The notes under the pieces were generated by a model. The model was not told where the DNA came from and ran no database searches. It saw nothing but the letters and a program-made list of their open reading frames with translations. A stretch of DNA of 64,000 nt from Dugong dugon (lineage: Eukaryota > Chordata > Mammalia > Sirenia > Dugongidae), in contig CM057463.1 of the NCBI GenBank assembly GCA_030035585.1, positions 138,540,736-138,604,735 on the forward strand. The letters run 5' to 3'. The position numbers and the translations under genes are program-made. Within the stretch, counting starts at the first letter, position 1. Every line of letters begins with the position of its first letter. This document shows positions 46,617-59,023 of the stretch, in pieces.

Positions 46617-46900
46617 CAGTCCATCCTCATTATTCGCGGATTCTATATTCACAAATCTGCCTATTCACTAAAAGTACTCTCTGAGTTTTTGAAGTCATTC
46701 ACAGACATGCGCATGCATAGAGCAGCAGAAAACTGGCTGAGATCGAACAAGGCTGGACTTGATATTGACTAATTCACTGTTTGTTGAAAATTTATAGACC
46801 GTAACTATAGTGTCCCTGTGACTACATTTGTATCCATAGGCATTGGGGTTGTACTTACATCTGTGTGGTTCCCAGAGCATAGCCTGGGTCTGTATCTCTG
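46617..46900 (+). mobile_element. Tigger-type (Tc1/mariner) 5' terminus
   Basis: It begins CAGTCCATCCTCATTATTCG right after a TA target, then 'ttcacagacatgcgcatgca', 'agcagcagaaaactggctga' and 'gatcgaacaaggctgg', the layout of Tigger 5' ends. The rest of the element is lost or unrecognisable. Confidence 0.7.
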
Positions 46901-47105
46901 ACTTTTGCCTGAATTTGATGTTTACATACCAAGAGCTATTTTTAAAGCAAAATAATTACAAATGAGATGATACAGCAATGCAGAACAGCATTTACTGATT
47001 GGTCACAGTGTGTTCCTGGTCTCTCCATTTGCCGAAGACAGATGCCCTAAACATGATCCTCACTCCCCATTTTTTTCATTTCCAGAGGTTCTGTTCTGCA
47101 GTGAC

Positions 47106-47189
47106 TCCCAAATCATTAATCTAAATAAAGCATCGAAGGCTCACCAGTCCCAAATCATTAATCTAAATAAAGCATTGAAGGCTCACCAG
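47106..47189 (+). repeat. 42-bp tandem duplication
   Basis: Units 47106-47147 and 47148-47189 (TCCCAAATCATTAATCTAAA start, CTCACCAG end) differ by about one base. The length is a multiple of three, so an open frame shows a 14-residue repeat (QIINLNKASKAHQS), but there is no sign it is coding. Confidence 0.95.
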
Positions 47190-47954
47190 TCCCTTCTGTG
47201 TTGCTGCTTTTAGTCTTGAATTCTGTCTTTGTAGCAACACATGCTGCTCTTCCTCAGTGTTGTTTTATCTCTGAAGTTTCCTTCAGGTGCTGACTTTGAC
47301 ATGATGCTTCTTCTCTGCCCGACACTGACACTGTAGCCTCAAACGCTTCTTTGAACCAGTTCCTCCTTATGGTAGGATGGCATTTTGAAAAATAATGTCA
47401 GTGAAGAACGCAGATCACTCAACGTGGCTTTTTCTTTTCTATGCTGGCCTTTTGTTTTTCCTTCTCTTTCCCTTAATTTGAGTTTGACCTTGTGTAACAT
47501 GTCTTTTACTCATATCTAAAAGAGGAGCTTTGCACTGGGGCTTTCCATTTACAGCTTTCAAAATGCCTTAAGCACTCAGCACAAACAAAAGTTACTTCTT
47601 TAATTTTGTGCATGTGTGTGGGTTTATGGGAAATATGCTGTCTTTAAGTATTGCCAGTTTTCTGCTAATTGATAGGATAGACAGGAAAGAGGGAGGGAGG
47701 GAGAGGGAGAAGAGTGATTTTAGGGACTAGTGGCTTTAGGCACTTTTAACCAACAACTTGCAGGCATTTCATAGAAAAGGCTACACGCACTGTTTTAAAA
47801 CTGTTTCAAAGTTGAGCATGTGGGTGGATGGGGAGACCTAATTCAATAGTTCATTTCAAGCTAGGATAAACACAGCACCAGAACAAATATTTGCTTCTTA
47901 TCTTATGTAACTAATGCTTGAAACATTCTAGGTCTTGCCTTGTTCTTTTTCTTA
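47190..47954. other. No gene seen
   Basis: Unassigned; a GGGA-rich run lies near 47690-47710. Confidence 0.4.
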
Positions 47955-48235
47955 AACATCCCCAAAAGTTCAGTTCAAGTCCAGTTGTTTTCATGAACCC
48001 TTTCTGAAACACAGCAGGATTACTTACCTTTCTAAAATTGTTAATACTGTATGTTGCCAATGTCCGTGCATTTGGGGATTAAATCATATACTGGTAATTT
48101 ATTGTTTGATTTTTTAACAAATCTGTATTTCTTCCAGAGGAAATACATCTCTTAAAGGCAGACAGTATCTTCTACATTTCTTTTATCTGATGGTTTCTTG
48201 CACATAATAAATCCTCCATAAATATCCAGACATCT
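47955..48235 (+). mobile_element. L2, diverged
   Basis: 'ttcaagtccagttgttttca', 'catctcttaaaggcagacag' and 'cacataataaatcctccata' follow L2 3'-end order. Confidence 0.55.
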
Positions 48236-48611
48236 TCTGGATTTTCCTACTTATTAGCTGCCTTTTAGCCACTTTACTACTTGGTAGCACCTTTCCTGTA
48301 GTTTGGATAAAAGAAAGATAAGAAAATATTTTGATTTAAGAGGTAAAAGGTTAAAATTTTGAGACATATTTATCTTTGAATTGTCTGAGATTTCAAATCA
48401 TTTTATCCTATCTCTAGTTCCATTATTATGGATAATTATACCTGCATGAACTTTCTGGTTATTTGTTGATAGAGATCAACCACACAGCACTTCTCTGCTC
48501 CTCTTATATACTCCAGATGTGTATCTGAGATTAATTCATTCTTTGTTTACCCCCTCCATCATTTGCTTTTCTCTTGAATCTAGGTACCTTTCAAGCAGCT
48601 GGAGTGGAAAC

Positions 48612-48836
48612 ATCAATGTGTTCTTCTTTGATGCCTGATCCTTCCTTCTTTCTTATATTATTTTGTTTTCTTTATGCATGTACCAATGCTTCTTGGCATG
48701 TTCCTATGATAACATTAAAAACTCCACCCTCTTTTTCCATAGTCTGCTTGAAATCTCTGTGTCAGAGTCAAAGGAAAACTCTGCATGGAAGGTCATAATG
48801 AAGATCTTGCGTCTCACCATCGTGCAAAGAGTTAAG
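48612..48836 (+). repeat. Unassigned duplicated segment, copy A
   Basis: Aligns along its length with 50411-50628. A 20-base exact block (CATGTTCCTATGATAACATT) is flanked by further matches on both sides, such as 'gtcaaaggaa' and 'agagttaa'. It is not low complexity and I cannot name it as a repeat family. Confidence 0.7.
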
Positions 48837-49889
48837 AGATCCTTACCAACTCTCTAGATCAGCAGTTCTAGGAACTGAGACGAGACAGATTAAAAATCAT
48901 TTTGTTTACAAATCCCATTTTCATCCAGAGATCTTTCTTCTCTCTCTAACAGATCTAAATAACACAAGAACACAGACTTATTTAACAAAGAGAAATTTCC
49001 CTTGAGGCATTGACATGAATTGACTAATCAGTTGACAGCTTTAAGTCTAGGTACAAAAATAAGATTGATTGCTGAATAGCAACAACTGAGAAATGTGGAA
49101 AGTATCCATAGGATCATAAAACTTTAGAGTTGAAAGTGATATCTCATTTAATACAACTGCCCCTAGATGAAGGACTTCTTTTTATAACATCACTAATAAA
49201 TAAACAGCCAGCCTTGTTAAAAAATAGTTCTGGTCATGGGACCCAATGTAATGTAAAGAATTCCTTGTTGGTCACCTTTACTAAAAGAAAAATTTAAATT
49301 TATAATTAGATGAAATCTGCCTTCTTATAACTTCTTAGTGATTCACATTCTACCCTCAGTGAAATATAGAACAAATCTATTTCTCCTTTCAGTGATAGCT
49401 GTTCAGATAAAGACTTGTTTAGAAATGCCAGTCAGTTTGTCCCTCTCTTTTACCATTGTAATGAAACGTATCTACCTTGAAGCCCTAGCTGGAACAGTAC
49501 ATGCAAAGATCTGCATTTAATTAAAAACAAAACAAAACAACAACAACAAAGATTTTATAAAGTGAGGGGGTGATACTAGCCAGATAGTTGGTCAGAAAAA
49601 TAAGATTTTAGGGTTTTAGTTGGCCAAGCTCCCATTAATTAACACTGAAATTCAGCAGCTAGAAAACAATATGAGGCATAATTATTAAACAAAATGTTTA
49701 GCTAAACACGTGGTTATTATTTATGTTTATAGCTTCAACTTCATTGTAAGAATCCTTTTTCATGTAATTTTTCAAGTTGTGTCCGTAACTACTAGGAGAG
49801 CTATTTCAGGATAAAATAAGCCACAATTTCCAGATTTATGGATTCTACCTAATTTTTAGTATCAGCTTCTGATATTCATTTTAATTTTA
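48837..49889. other. AT-rich sequence, no gene seen
   Basis: An (AACAAA/CAA)n stretch lies near 49524-49550; otherwise unassigned. Confidence 0.4.
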
Positions 49890-50325
49890 GCAAGCATATA
49901 TTTTACTATTTGCTTTGTGCAAAGTACTATGCTAGATTCTAGGGTGAAAAAGACACTGTCCTTGCTCTTATGAACTTGAACTTTGTGGAAGAGTCAGACT
50001 TATGCAACTGCTATACAAAGTGACAACGCTTTAGAAGAGTATATAAAACTGTTATAAAACACCATTATACAAAGTGGCAACACTTTAGAGGAAAATATAA
50101 TGTGTTTCAGCAGTACAAATCATGAAGAAATTAATTCTGCAGAGTAGGATCAAAGAGCAATACAGAGAAGAGTTAATGCTCAAACTGGACCGAGACGCCT
50201 GAATTGAACAAAGACATTCCAGGCCTAGTGAACACCATAAGCCAAGATATAAAGGGCCTGTAAGAGCATGGCATGTTTAATGAATGAGGAGTGGTCTGTG
50301 GAGATTGGAATCTTCTGAGAAATGT
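49890..50325 (-). mobile_element. L2, antisense remnant
   Basis: 'agtactatgctagattctag', 'gacactgtccttgctcttat' and 'cattccaggcctagtgaaca' follow antisense L2 3'-end order. Contains a 54-bp tandem pair. Confidence 0.6.
50012..50119 (+). repeat. 54-bp tandem duplication inside L2
   Basis: TATACAAAGTGACAACGCTT at 50012 recurs as TATACAAAGTGGCAACACTT at 50066, with similar following sequence. Confidence 0.75.
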
Positions 50326-50410
50326 TTCAGTACTGGTACTATAATGACCTCTTTTATAACTATCATGATAAATCTCAGTGACTTACAGATCATATAGATT
50401 CAATCAGATA

Positions 50411-50628
50411 GAATTCAAGATGTCCCTGTTTGATGCCTTATTTTCTTTTACTGTTTTGCTTTTCTTTGTGCATGCATAAATGCTTATTGACATGTTCCTA
50501 TGATAACATTCAAAACTCTGCATTCATCCTCCATAGTTTGCATGAAGTCTTTGTGTCAAAGTCAAAGGAATACTCTTTGTGTGAAAGGCTATATGATCTT
50601 GCCATCACACTACTATAGAAAGAGTTAA
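50411..50628 (+). repeat. Unassigned duplicated segment, copy B
   Basis: Partner of 48612-48836, about 1.8 kb downstream in the same orientation. Identity is roughly three quarters by eye over ~220 bp. Confidence 0.7.
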
Positions 50629-50739
50629 AATATACTAATTTTTAGAAGCGCTTTAGTTCATTAATTCCAAAAGTTGAGAAAAGCCAGGATTAAAGCCATT
50701 ATCTTCTTCCTTTCAAACCTATCAGCTTATTGATTTCAA

Positions 50740-51760
50740 ATTTTTTGCCCCAAATTCTCATCAAAGATTTTAAAATGGGGGGTGATGGAATCTGGTTCGT
50801 GTTTAGAAGGATGACTGATGGCAGTGTAGAGAAGGATTGAAGGGTGGAGCCTGGCGTTAGGAGGCTGTTATGATACTCCATGTGACGTGTAATGAGATTC
50901 TACATTAAACCAATAGCACTGGGGCTGAGAAAGAAGAAACATAGACAAATTAGAAAGATACAAGAAAGAGGAAGAATGAACAGTAATTTGGAGGTTTTAT
51001 CATGGGTGACAAAGGGATGGATGTGGTTTTTTTTGAAAAGGTGTGTAGGAGGATCAAAAGCAGGTATGGGGAAAAATGAATTTAATTTTAAATAATTTGA
51101 ATTTGAGTTATCTATGGGCCATACAAAAGGAGCTGTGTAAAGGAGAGTTAAGAGTATCAATATGGCCATCAGGAGAATGGCTAGCACCAGAGGGTATCTG
51201 GGAATAACAGCTGTATGTGAAGCCAGAAGCAAAGAGAGCAGAGGACAGAAACTGGGAAAGACTAGTATTTACAGTATATACAGAGAAAGAAGAGCCTAAG
51301 AAAGAAGTTAAAAGGGGTTACTAGAAAGATAGAGGATAAATATTTCAGATAAGTCAAGAGAGTATTTAAAATAGGTCATTGGTAACAAGTATTGTGGAGT
51401 TCAAGGAAGAGGATGATAAGAACATATATTTAAACACTAGAAGTTTTTGGTGATCTTAATGGTTTGCAGGGATGGAAGCCACATAGTAGTTGGCTGATAA
51501 GTGAATGGGAGGTAGAGGAGAGAGAGTGGAGACACAAATATAGACAACTATTTCTTTCAGAGTTTGGCAGTGAATGAAAGATAGCAAATAGGATGTGATT
51601 GGTGAGAAAAGAGGAAAAGTGAATATGGCATCTATTTGAAGGAAAATTAATCAAGGAAGGTATTTTTTAGAATGTTAGAAAGAGAGAGAAAGGCTCTAAA
51701 TAAGACAGGGTAGTTACTCTTAGAACAAAATCAGAGGAGTTGGGATGAATTGGAATCCAC
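50740..51760 (-). mobile_element. L2, long antisense remnant
   Basis: About 1 kb of antisense L2 internal sequence: 'gatggaatctggttcgtgtt', 'ggagcctggcgttaggaggc', then the characteristic 'atatagacaactatttcttt' with 'agagtttggcagtgaatgaa'. Confidence 0.6.
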
Positions 51761-51959
51761 TGAACTTCGTGCTTAATATATTGATATTTTATATATTTCA
51801 TTTTGATTTTTGAAAGTATTCTTTACATATTGAAAAATATTTAATGTAAAAAAGTTCTCCGAAACAACAGAAAAACACTCAAACAAGCAAATAAAGTCAT
51901 TATCTGAAAGCTTTCTAAAGTATCTGAGTCATGGATATTGAATTTTTATTTATTAATTA

Positions 51960-53500
51960 AACATTTTTTTAAAATTTTTACTTTGGACAATAGGTGCAAG
52001 GAATTGGAATAATCATAATCCTTGGTTCAGAGCACATATATTTATTATGTTATTTTTAATATCATAAGCACACATGAACCCACCTCTCCCAACAAAAACT
52101 AAGACAGTAACCTACATATAACATTATGGTTGGAGTCCCTGGGTGATGCAAACAGTTAAGCCACTCAGCTGCTAATTAAAAGACTGGAGGTTCCAGTCCA
52201 TCTAGAGGCCTAGTAATCTACTTCAGAAAAATCAGCCATTGAAAACCCTATGGAGCACAGTACTACTCTGACACACACAAGGTCGCCGTGAGTCAGAATT
52301 GTCTCCGCCATAACTGGTTAACATTATAGGACCCTCCTCCCATCAATATATAACCTTTCCCCACCTGAGGTAACCATAATCCTGAATTCTGTATTCATCA
52401 TTATTTGTCTTTTTATACACTTTTATTTGCATCTGTATATATTCCTGAGAAGTAGGTATTTGTATTTTAGCTATTTTTAACTTTATAAAAGGGCATTATA
52501 CTGTATGTGATTTTTAGGGAGTTAATTTTTTTTTTTTCTCACTTAAGACAATTTTGAAACGATTTAGCCATGTGATTGTAACTCTGGTTCATTTGTTTTG
52601 TCTGATGTATAATGTTTGATTGTGTGAATATCCCATGGTTTATTCACAATTGTCTTATTGATGGGCATCTGGGTTGCTCCAGGTGGTTGCTACTGTGAAC
52701 AGTGCTGTCACCAGAACTTGTTTCCTGTTGTACATGGGCAAGGGCTTCTTTGAGATATATACCCAAGAGTGGAATTGCAGGGTCACAGGTTTTTGAATGT
52801 TCAGGTTTAGGAGAAAATGCCAAACAATTTTTCAAACTACTATGTGATATTACACTTCCACTAGTAATGTATAAGAGATCCTGTGGTTTCACATCCTCTC
52901 CAAAACTTGGTATTATCAGACTTTTTCATTGTTGTCGTTCTGCTGGGTGTAAAATGATATATATATTTATCTGAACACTAGATGAGTAGACTATCTCTTC
53001 ATATGTTTATTGGCTGCATGTGTTTTCAGTGAATTGCCTGTTCTTGTATTTACAATACTTTCTACTAGGTTGTTTGTGTTCTTCCTGTTCATTAATACTT
53101 CTCATATTCTTCATATTAAACTTAGTCAGTTGAATGTATAGTGAATGACTTCCTGGTTTGTAACTTCCCTTTTTATATTATTTAAGATTTCTTTTGATGA
53201 CCAACAATTCTTAATTATAGTCAGACTTACCTATTTTTTCCTTTTATACTTAATGTTTTTTGGGTCTTGTTAGAGAAATATTTTACTTACCCCAAGTTCT
53301 AAGAAATATACACCTATATGTTCTGTAAGATCTTGAATTTTTAAATTACTGTTTTTAAATATTTTTTCCAAGCTGTTTTGCCAGAAATAATTTTTACAAC
53401 AAATCTTTTGTTTTTCTGAGATAATGTCGTTCTCTGATTCCCAGAACATTTCTGCCACTTCCAAAAAAAAATTTGTTGTAATCATCTCAAAGATTAGAAG
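51960..53500 (-). mobile_element. Old L1 (L1M-like), ORF2 C-terminus and 3' UTR
   Basis: Antisense old L1. In reverse, 52644-52892 encodes CDPAIPLLGIYLKEALAHVQ, the conserved L1 ORF2 C-terminal motif. Upstream ORF2 sequence follows to about 53300-53500, and the 3' UTR lies to the left. An AfroSINE interrupts it at 52130-52318. Confidence 0.8.
52130..52318 (+). mobile_element. AfroSINE with TSD, GGAGTCCCTGGG subtype
   Basis: Head TGGAGTCCCTGGGTGATGCA, then 'cctatggagcacagtactac' and 'ggtcgccgtgagtcagaatt'. TSD TAACATTAT at 52119-52127 and 52319-52327. Confidence 0.88.
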
Positions 53501-54105
53501 TAATTTGGTTAAAAAATGAAACAAAGCAAAACCTCTGATTCAGAGACTTCAACCATTGCAATCCCCTGACTGAATAATGGCATCAATAATGACAATACAT
53601 GGAAATTGAGTGTTTTAATTTTTATAATTCTTCAGCTTTGTAGCTTTGTTGTTCAAATAAGAGAAGTAACAGAGTTTCTTTTTTAGTAAAACACAAAACC
53701 TGGTTTTATACTATGTATAAAAAATTATTGGTAGAAATATTTTGGTATAGGATAAGGAAAATAAAATGATTATGAAGTATTCGTAAAAATGGCTAAATAT
53801 CCAGTTACTATATACTAAAATTTGTATTTTCTCACTTTTCAAACTCAGAGAATAAGGAGAGTTAGAGAGAAGTCCAAACTGAAGCGATAGTTTTCCTATC
53901 AAATTGTTGAATTAGGTAGGGAGGGGATTAATTGAAGGTTGTTGCCTGCTGCATGGCCATATATTTAAAAATCTGTCCCTTTCAGCTTTCTACACAGATT
54001 CTTTGCAATACAAATTCCATGTTATAGAAGTTTCCTAGAAATTAAAAAAATTATAAACACAAATTTCTTTAACAAAGTACCAAAACAAAAAAAGGAACAA
54101 ACACA
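53501..54105. other. AT-rich sequence, no gene seen
   Basis: Unassigned. Confidence 0.4.
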
Positions 54106-54265
54106 ACCCAAACCCGTTGCTATCGAGTTGATTCTGACTCACAGCTTCCCTATATAAGGACAGAGTAGAACTGCCCCATAGGGTTTCCAAGGAGCAGCTG
54201 GTGGATTTGAACTGCCTACCTTTTGGTTAGCAGCCAAACTCTTAACCACTGTGCTACCAGGGCTA
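54106..54265 (-). mobile_element. AfroSINE, short type
   Basis: Complete antisense copy from 'aacccgttgctatcgagttg' to 'ctgtgctaccagggct'. Confidence 0.93.
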
Positions 54266-55537
54266 AAATAGAATTCAAACTGCAACCAGATGTCTTAATG
54301 TTTGCAGAAAAAGAAAGATTCTTTTATTTTACCATTTTCCATATGCCCAGGTGTTATATAATGTGTTTATATATAATTGATTATGGTATAGGAAACGTTT
54401 TAAACAAACCTACAGACGTATTTGGCTGAATGAATCACACATAAGATAATGCATTTTATAGTATTCTGTTCTGTGGTTGTTGAAAATATGTTCAAATAGA
54501 AATGGAAAGAGGTTTATCACTAGAAACAGGTTTGACTTCCTTAAAAGGCAGTTGTTTCTTTTTTCCTTTGCTTCTCTGAAGAATTGGCTAGAAACTGGGA
54601 ATAGTTATCCTATGACTCATTTGCAGAGCAGCACTGTAGCATATAGAGTTCAGACAGAATTATAATGAAACAGACCCTAATTGGGCTGTGTGGAACAAGA
54701 GAGTCATTTTTAAAATGAAATTTTACGGATTGTATTTTCCCAAATCTATTTTGTAGATAAAATAACTTATTCTTTTTCTTTTTCAAGACTTAATCCAGAC
54801 ATTGCAATAAGGTTTTCATTTGCTTTTTTAACCCAATATATCTAGTTTTTGTAGTTTTGAAAAGAAATGATGCACATAATTATATTAGGTACTGATAATT
54901 TAATTCTTATGCAAGTATTTTAATGGTTGTGCAGTGATTAACCATTTTAGATTTCCAAATCCATAAAATTACATGTAAAAATATAATTATTCCAATTAGA
55001 CTGCCTAGGCTAAAATTAAGATTATTATAAAATTAGGTATATATTTTTAAGAATCCCATAGCATCATTAAACAAAAATGCCCTTCCCAATTTTTTTGCAT
55101 GGTATTCCCAAAGTAAATATCCTCTGAAAGCAGACACTGGCTCACTCACCTGCACAAAGTGAGATCTTCAAAAACACTTATTGAATGTTTCCTCAAAAAG
55201 ACTTATTTATTGAATACTTCATAGTAAGTGGGGGAGTGCCAATACAAGGCACAATCATGACAGAAAGTGCTATTAGAGCATTACACTCATTCACCATATG
55301 CCTCCGTGTGCCTCAAGCATGTGCCCCTGTCAGCTATTTGCAATGGACTAGAGTTGGACTTTGAGCTTAAATCTCTTTGTAGGCACCGTACTTAGCCATG
55401 TTCTCCCATAGTTTTGGGGCTACTTTTATATACCAAAGTAATTGAATGAAAAGAGAAAAGGTCATCTGGATATCAATTTTTAACTGTTTTGATATCAGTA
55501 AACATCATTTAAGGGTTCACCATGAATCGAACCAGGC
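54266..55537. other. AT-rich sequence, no gene seen
   Basis: Unassigned; no ORF of note. Confidence 0.45.
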
Positions 55538-55748
55538 TTCAGTTATTGCTGTTAGATGTCGTCAAGTCAATTTTCAACTCATAGCAACCACATGTGACAG
55601 AATAGCACTGCCCCATAGGGTTTCCTAGGTTGTAATCTTTATAGGAGCAGATTGCTAGGTCTTTCTCTTGCAGAGCCGCTGGGTGGGTTCAAACCACCAA
55701 TCTTCCAGTTAGCAGCCAAGTGCTTAACCGTTTTGCCACAAGGGCTGC
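55538..55748 (-). mobile_element. AfroSINE, longer subtype
   Basis: 'tgctgttagatgtcgtcaag', the inner 'ggtctttctcttgcagagcc' block, and 'accgttttgccacaagggct'. Confidence 0.9.
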
Positions 55749-56283
55749 TTTCAAATATGTGATCTAATTAGTGTAATAAGATATTGTAAATGTTCTTGTA
55801 AAAGATGGTATAGGGGACAGAGGTGGCACAAAAGAGGATAGACAGAGAAGAGCAGGAAAACTTTTCTAAGAGGGAAAACATAAGCTGAAGCTTAGAAATA
55901 CGAGAAAGTGTCAGGATCAAGGACGGGATCACAGGAAGTATTTGAAGTAACACCTTAAGGTGTAAAACAGCATGGCCAGTTAAGGACCTCTAAGTAGAGG
56001 AGTTTGGTAGGACCAGAGCCTCAGTGTTTACTGTGTGTGGCAGGCTGAGGGTGGAGAACAGCAGACAGAAGGCACAGCAGGGGTTAGTTAGACTGGAGCA
56101 GCATCATGGAAAGACTTGTGATCCATGCTAAGCAGTTGGAATTTTATAAAGGCAATAGAAGTCCGTCAAAAACATTTTAAGCATGAGAATAACATGATCA
56201 ACCAGTGTAGAAAGGATTGGATGAGTAAGAGATTAAAGGCTGGGAAAATAAAAGGGAAGAATTAAAAGGCAACTATGGTAAAT

Positions 56284-56453
56284 ACAGAGCCCTGGTGACA
56301 CCGTGGTGAAGAGCTTGGCTGCTAACCAAAAGGTCAGTAGTATGAACACACCAGCAGCTCCTTGGAAACTCTATGGGTCAGTTCTATTCTGTCCTATAGG
56401 GTTGCTATGAGTAGGAATTGAGTCGATGGTAACAGGTTTGATTTTTTTTTTTT
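56284..56453 (+). mobile_element. AfroSINE with 10-bp TSD
   Basis: Head AGAGCCCTGGTGACACCGTG and a T-rich tail. Perfect TSD TATGGTAAAT at 56274-56283 and 56454-56463. Confidence 0.95.
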
Positions 56454-56463
56454 TATGGTAAAT

Positions 56464-57496
56464 GCTACAACATACACAATCCTGCAACAACAGCAATAGC
56501 AAACAATTTACAAGTGGATACATAGGTTGATATGTATACTGAATAGGTATGGGAGGGCATATGGGAGTACACCCACATGCATATAAAGATTTGGCTATGA
56601 ATATTTCTACATACATATTTGTATGTGCTGCATGTATATTCATATATACAATAGAGCGCTCAGGGGACACAGGCATAGAAACTTCTTAGACATAACCAAA
56701 CACCTCAAGGGACTGAGTTACTGGGCTTGAGGGCTGGGGACCATAGTCTCAGGGGACGTCTAGGTCAATGGGCATAACATAGTTCATAAAGACGATGTTC
56801 TGCATCCTACTTTGGTGAGTAGCACCTGGGGTCTCAAAAGCTTGTGAGCGGCCATCTGAGATACATCTATTGGTGTCTTCCCATCCAGAGCAAAGGAGAG
56901 TGGAGAAAACCAAAGACTCAAAAGAGTTAATTAGTTCAAAGGACTAATGGACCACATGAACCACAGCCTACACAACTCCAAGACTAGAAGAACTAGATGG
57001 TGCCCAGCTACCACTACCGACTGCTCTGACCAGGATCACAATAGAAGGTCCCGGTTACAGTGGGAGAAAAATGTAGAACAAAATTCAAATTCGTAAGAAA
57101 AGACCAGACTTACTGGTCTGATAGAGACTGGAGGAACCTCCAAGTCTATAGACCTTAGACACCCTTCTATCTTGGAACTGAAGCCACTCACGAAGATCAC
57201 CTTTTAGCCAAATAATAGACAGGCTTTAAAATAAACATCAACACCCATGAGGAAAATTCTCCTTAGAACAATCAACTCTACAAGACCAAAAGGCAATATC
57301 TGCCCAAAAGTAAAGATAAGAAGGCAGGAAGGGACAGGAAAGCTGGACAAATGGAAATGGGGAACCCAGGGTAGAAATGGAGAGAGTGCTGACACACTGA
57401 GGGGATTGCAACCAATATCATGGAACAACTTGTGTATAAATTATTGAATGGGAAACTAATTTGCTCTGTAAACTTTCACTTGAAGTACAGTAAAAT
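56464..57496 (+). mobile_element. L1 3' UTR, 5'-truncated, sense
   Basis: Matches the 3' UTR of the large L1 in the opposite orientation ('gtggttcatg'-type and 'gaccaggatcacaatagaag' stretches) and ends 'ctctgtaaactttcacttga', then AGTACAGTAAAA. The left limit is uncertain (56464-56560). Confidence 0.85.
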
Positions 57497-57651
57497 ATTC
57501 AAAAGAAAAGAGACATGGACACTGAAAAAAATAATAAAGGCTAGGAGAACAGTTATAAGATTATTGTACTAGTGCAAGGAATAGTGATGAAGTATAGAAA
57601 AAGGACATGAATACCATTCATGCAAAATGATTAAATTCTAGAGGGTAAGGA

Positions 57652-57868
57652 GGAGTCCCTGGGCGGTACAAATGTGTAGCACACTCGGCTGCTAACCAAA
57701 AGATTGGAGGTTCAAGTCCACCTGGAGGCACCTTGGAAGAAAGACCTGGTGCTCTACTTCCAAAAGATCACAGCTGTTGAAAACCCTATGGAGCACAGTT
57801 CTACTCTGACACACATGGTGTCACCATGAGTTGGAATTGACTCAGTGGCAACTGTTTTTATTTTTTAC
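57652..57868 (+). mobile_element. AfroSINE with 10-bp TSD, GGAGTCCCTGGG subtype
   Basis: Head GGAGTCCCTGGGCGGTACAA, with an inner 'agaaagacctggtgctctac' block. Perfect TSD AGGGTAAGGA at 57642-57651 and 57869-57878. Confidence 0.95.
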
Positions 57869-58351
57869 AGGGTAAGGATGCTGATGAGATGTGGGAGGCA
57901 GTGAAGGAGAGGGAGGAATCTGAGATGACTTGGGTAATAGAGAAAATAGTGTCATTCTTGAAGGAGATAGTGAATATAGAAGGAATGGATATACAAGAAA
58001 GATAATGAGTTCAGTTTTATAAATTTGAAGTGTGAGATTCCTGAAGGACATCCAGGGTGCCTGGTAGGCAATTGTACATAGAGTCCAGAGCTCAGGAGAA
58101 AAAGAAGGATTTGGAATTCATCTGTGTACAGCAGGTAGTTGAAGTCACTGGAGTGGAGGAGATCACCATGTCATGAAAAATAACTTTTATGAAAGTGATC
58201 CAGCTTCTGCATATTAGAGTGGATAGAACAATGCTTGGCACCTGCAGTGGGCACACCACCAGGTACTTGTACTGTCTTGGAACAAGGGCTCGAAGAACAA
58301 AATAACCCATCACGGAACAGAGTAAAGGCAGTTATTTCCTTAGGCTTTCTC

Positions 58352-58563
58352 TAAACCAAAACCAAACCCACTGCCATCGAGTTGATTCTGACTCAGAGCG
58401 ACCTTATAGGACAGAGTGGAATTGCTTCATATGGTTTCCAAGGCCATAAATCTTCACAGAAGCAGAACTGCCACATCTTTCTCTTGCAGAGCAGCTGGTG
58501 GATTTGAACTGCTGACCTTTCAGTAAGCAGCCAAGTGCTTAACCACTGAACAACCAGGGTTCC
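58352..58563 (-). mobile_element. AfroSINE, longer subtype
   Basis: 'aacccactgccatcgagttg', the inner 'ctgccacatctttctcttgc' block, and 'actgaacaaccagggttcct'. The flanks AGGCTTTCTCT and AGGCTTTCGCT form a TSD with one difference. Confidence 0.92.
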
Positions 58564-58565
58564 TA

Positions 58566-59023
58566 CAGGCTTTCGCTAGACTGTCAAAATGAACTCTTTT
58601 TTAGTGTAATATAATTTGAAAAAAATGTGTATTATGTATTTAAACTGTGTTAAAATTGCATACTGGGACAGTTTTACTGAGGATGAAATCTGAAATCAAA
58701 TTAGTATTTTCACAATACAAATATGTAACCATTTCTTTTTTGCACATCAGTCATCTAATTATGGAATAACTGATAGATAATCATGGAATGGCCAATAGAT
58801 GGGGCAACTGGTCTAACTGAGAAAAATCTCCCCTGTCCAGAGAAGATTGTTATTAAAATCCACCAAAATTCTTTACCTGTCTCTTAAATGTTGGTATTCT
58901 CACTCTACAAACTCTCCCTTGGTGATTATTTTATTCCCAGAGGTTCTACTACCACCATTGTGTTCATGATGCTCACATCTGTATCTCTATGTAGATACAT
59001 GTCTCCGTATAGATCTCATGGGC
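58566..59023. other. No gene seen
   Basis: Unassigned. Confidence 0.4.

Larger units (their letters stand above)
55765..58250 (-). mobile_element. L2 antisense host of three later insertions
   Basis: L2 pieces at 55765-56273 ('gtaggaccagagcctcagtg', 'tggaattttataaaggcaat'), 57497-57641 and 57879-58250 ('aatgagttcagttttataaa', 'gaattcatctgtgtacagca') read on in order. Between them are a SINE, a ~1-kb L1 3' UTR and a second SINE. Confidence 0.6.
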
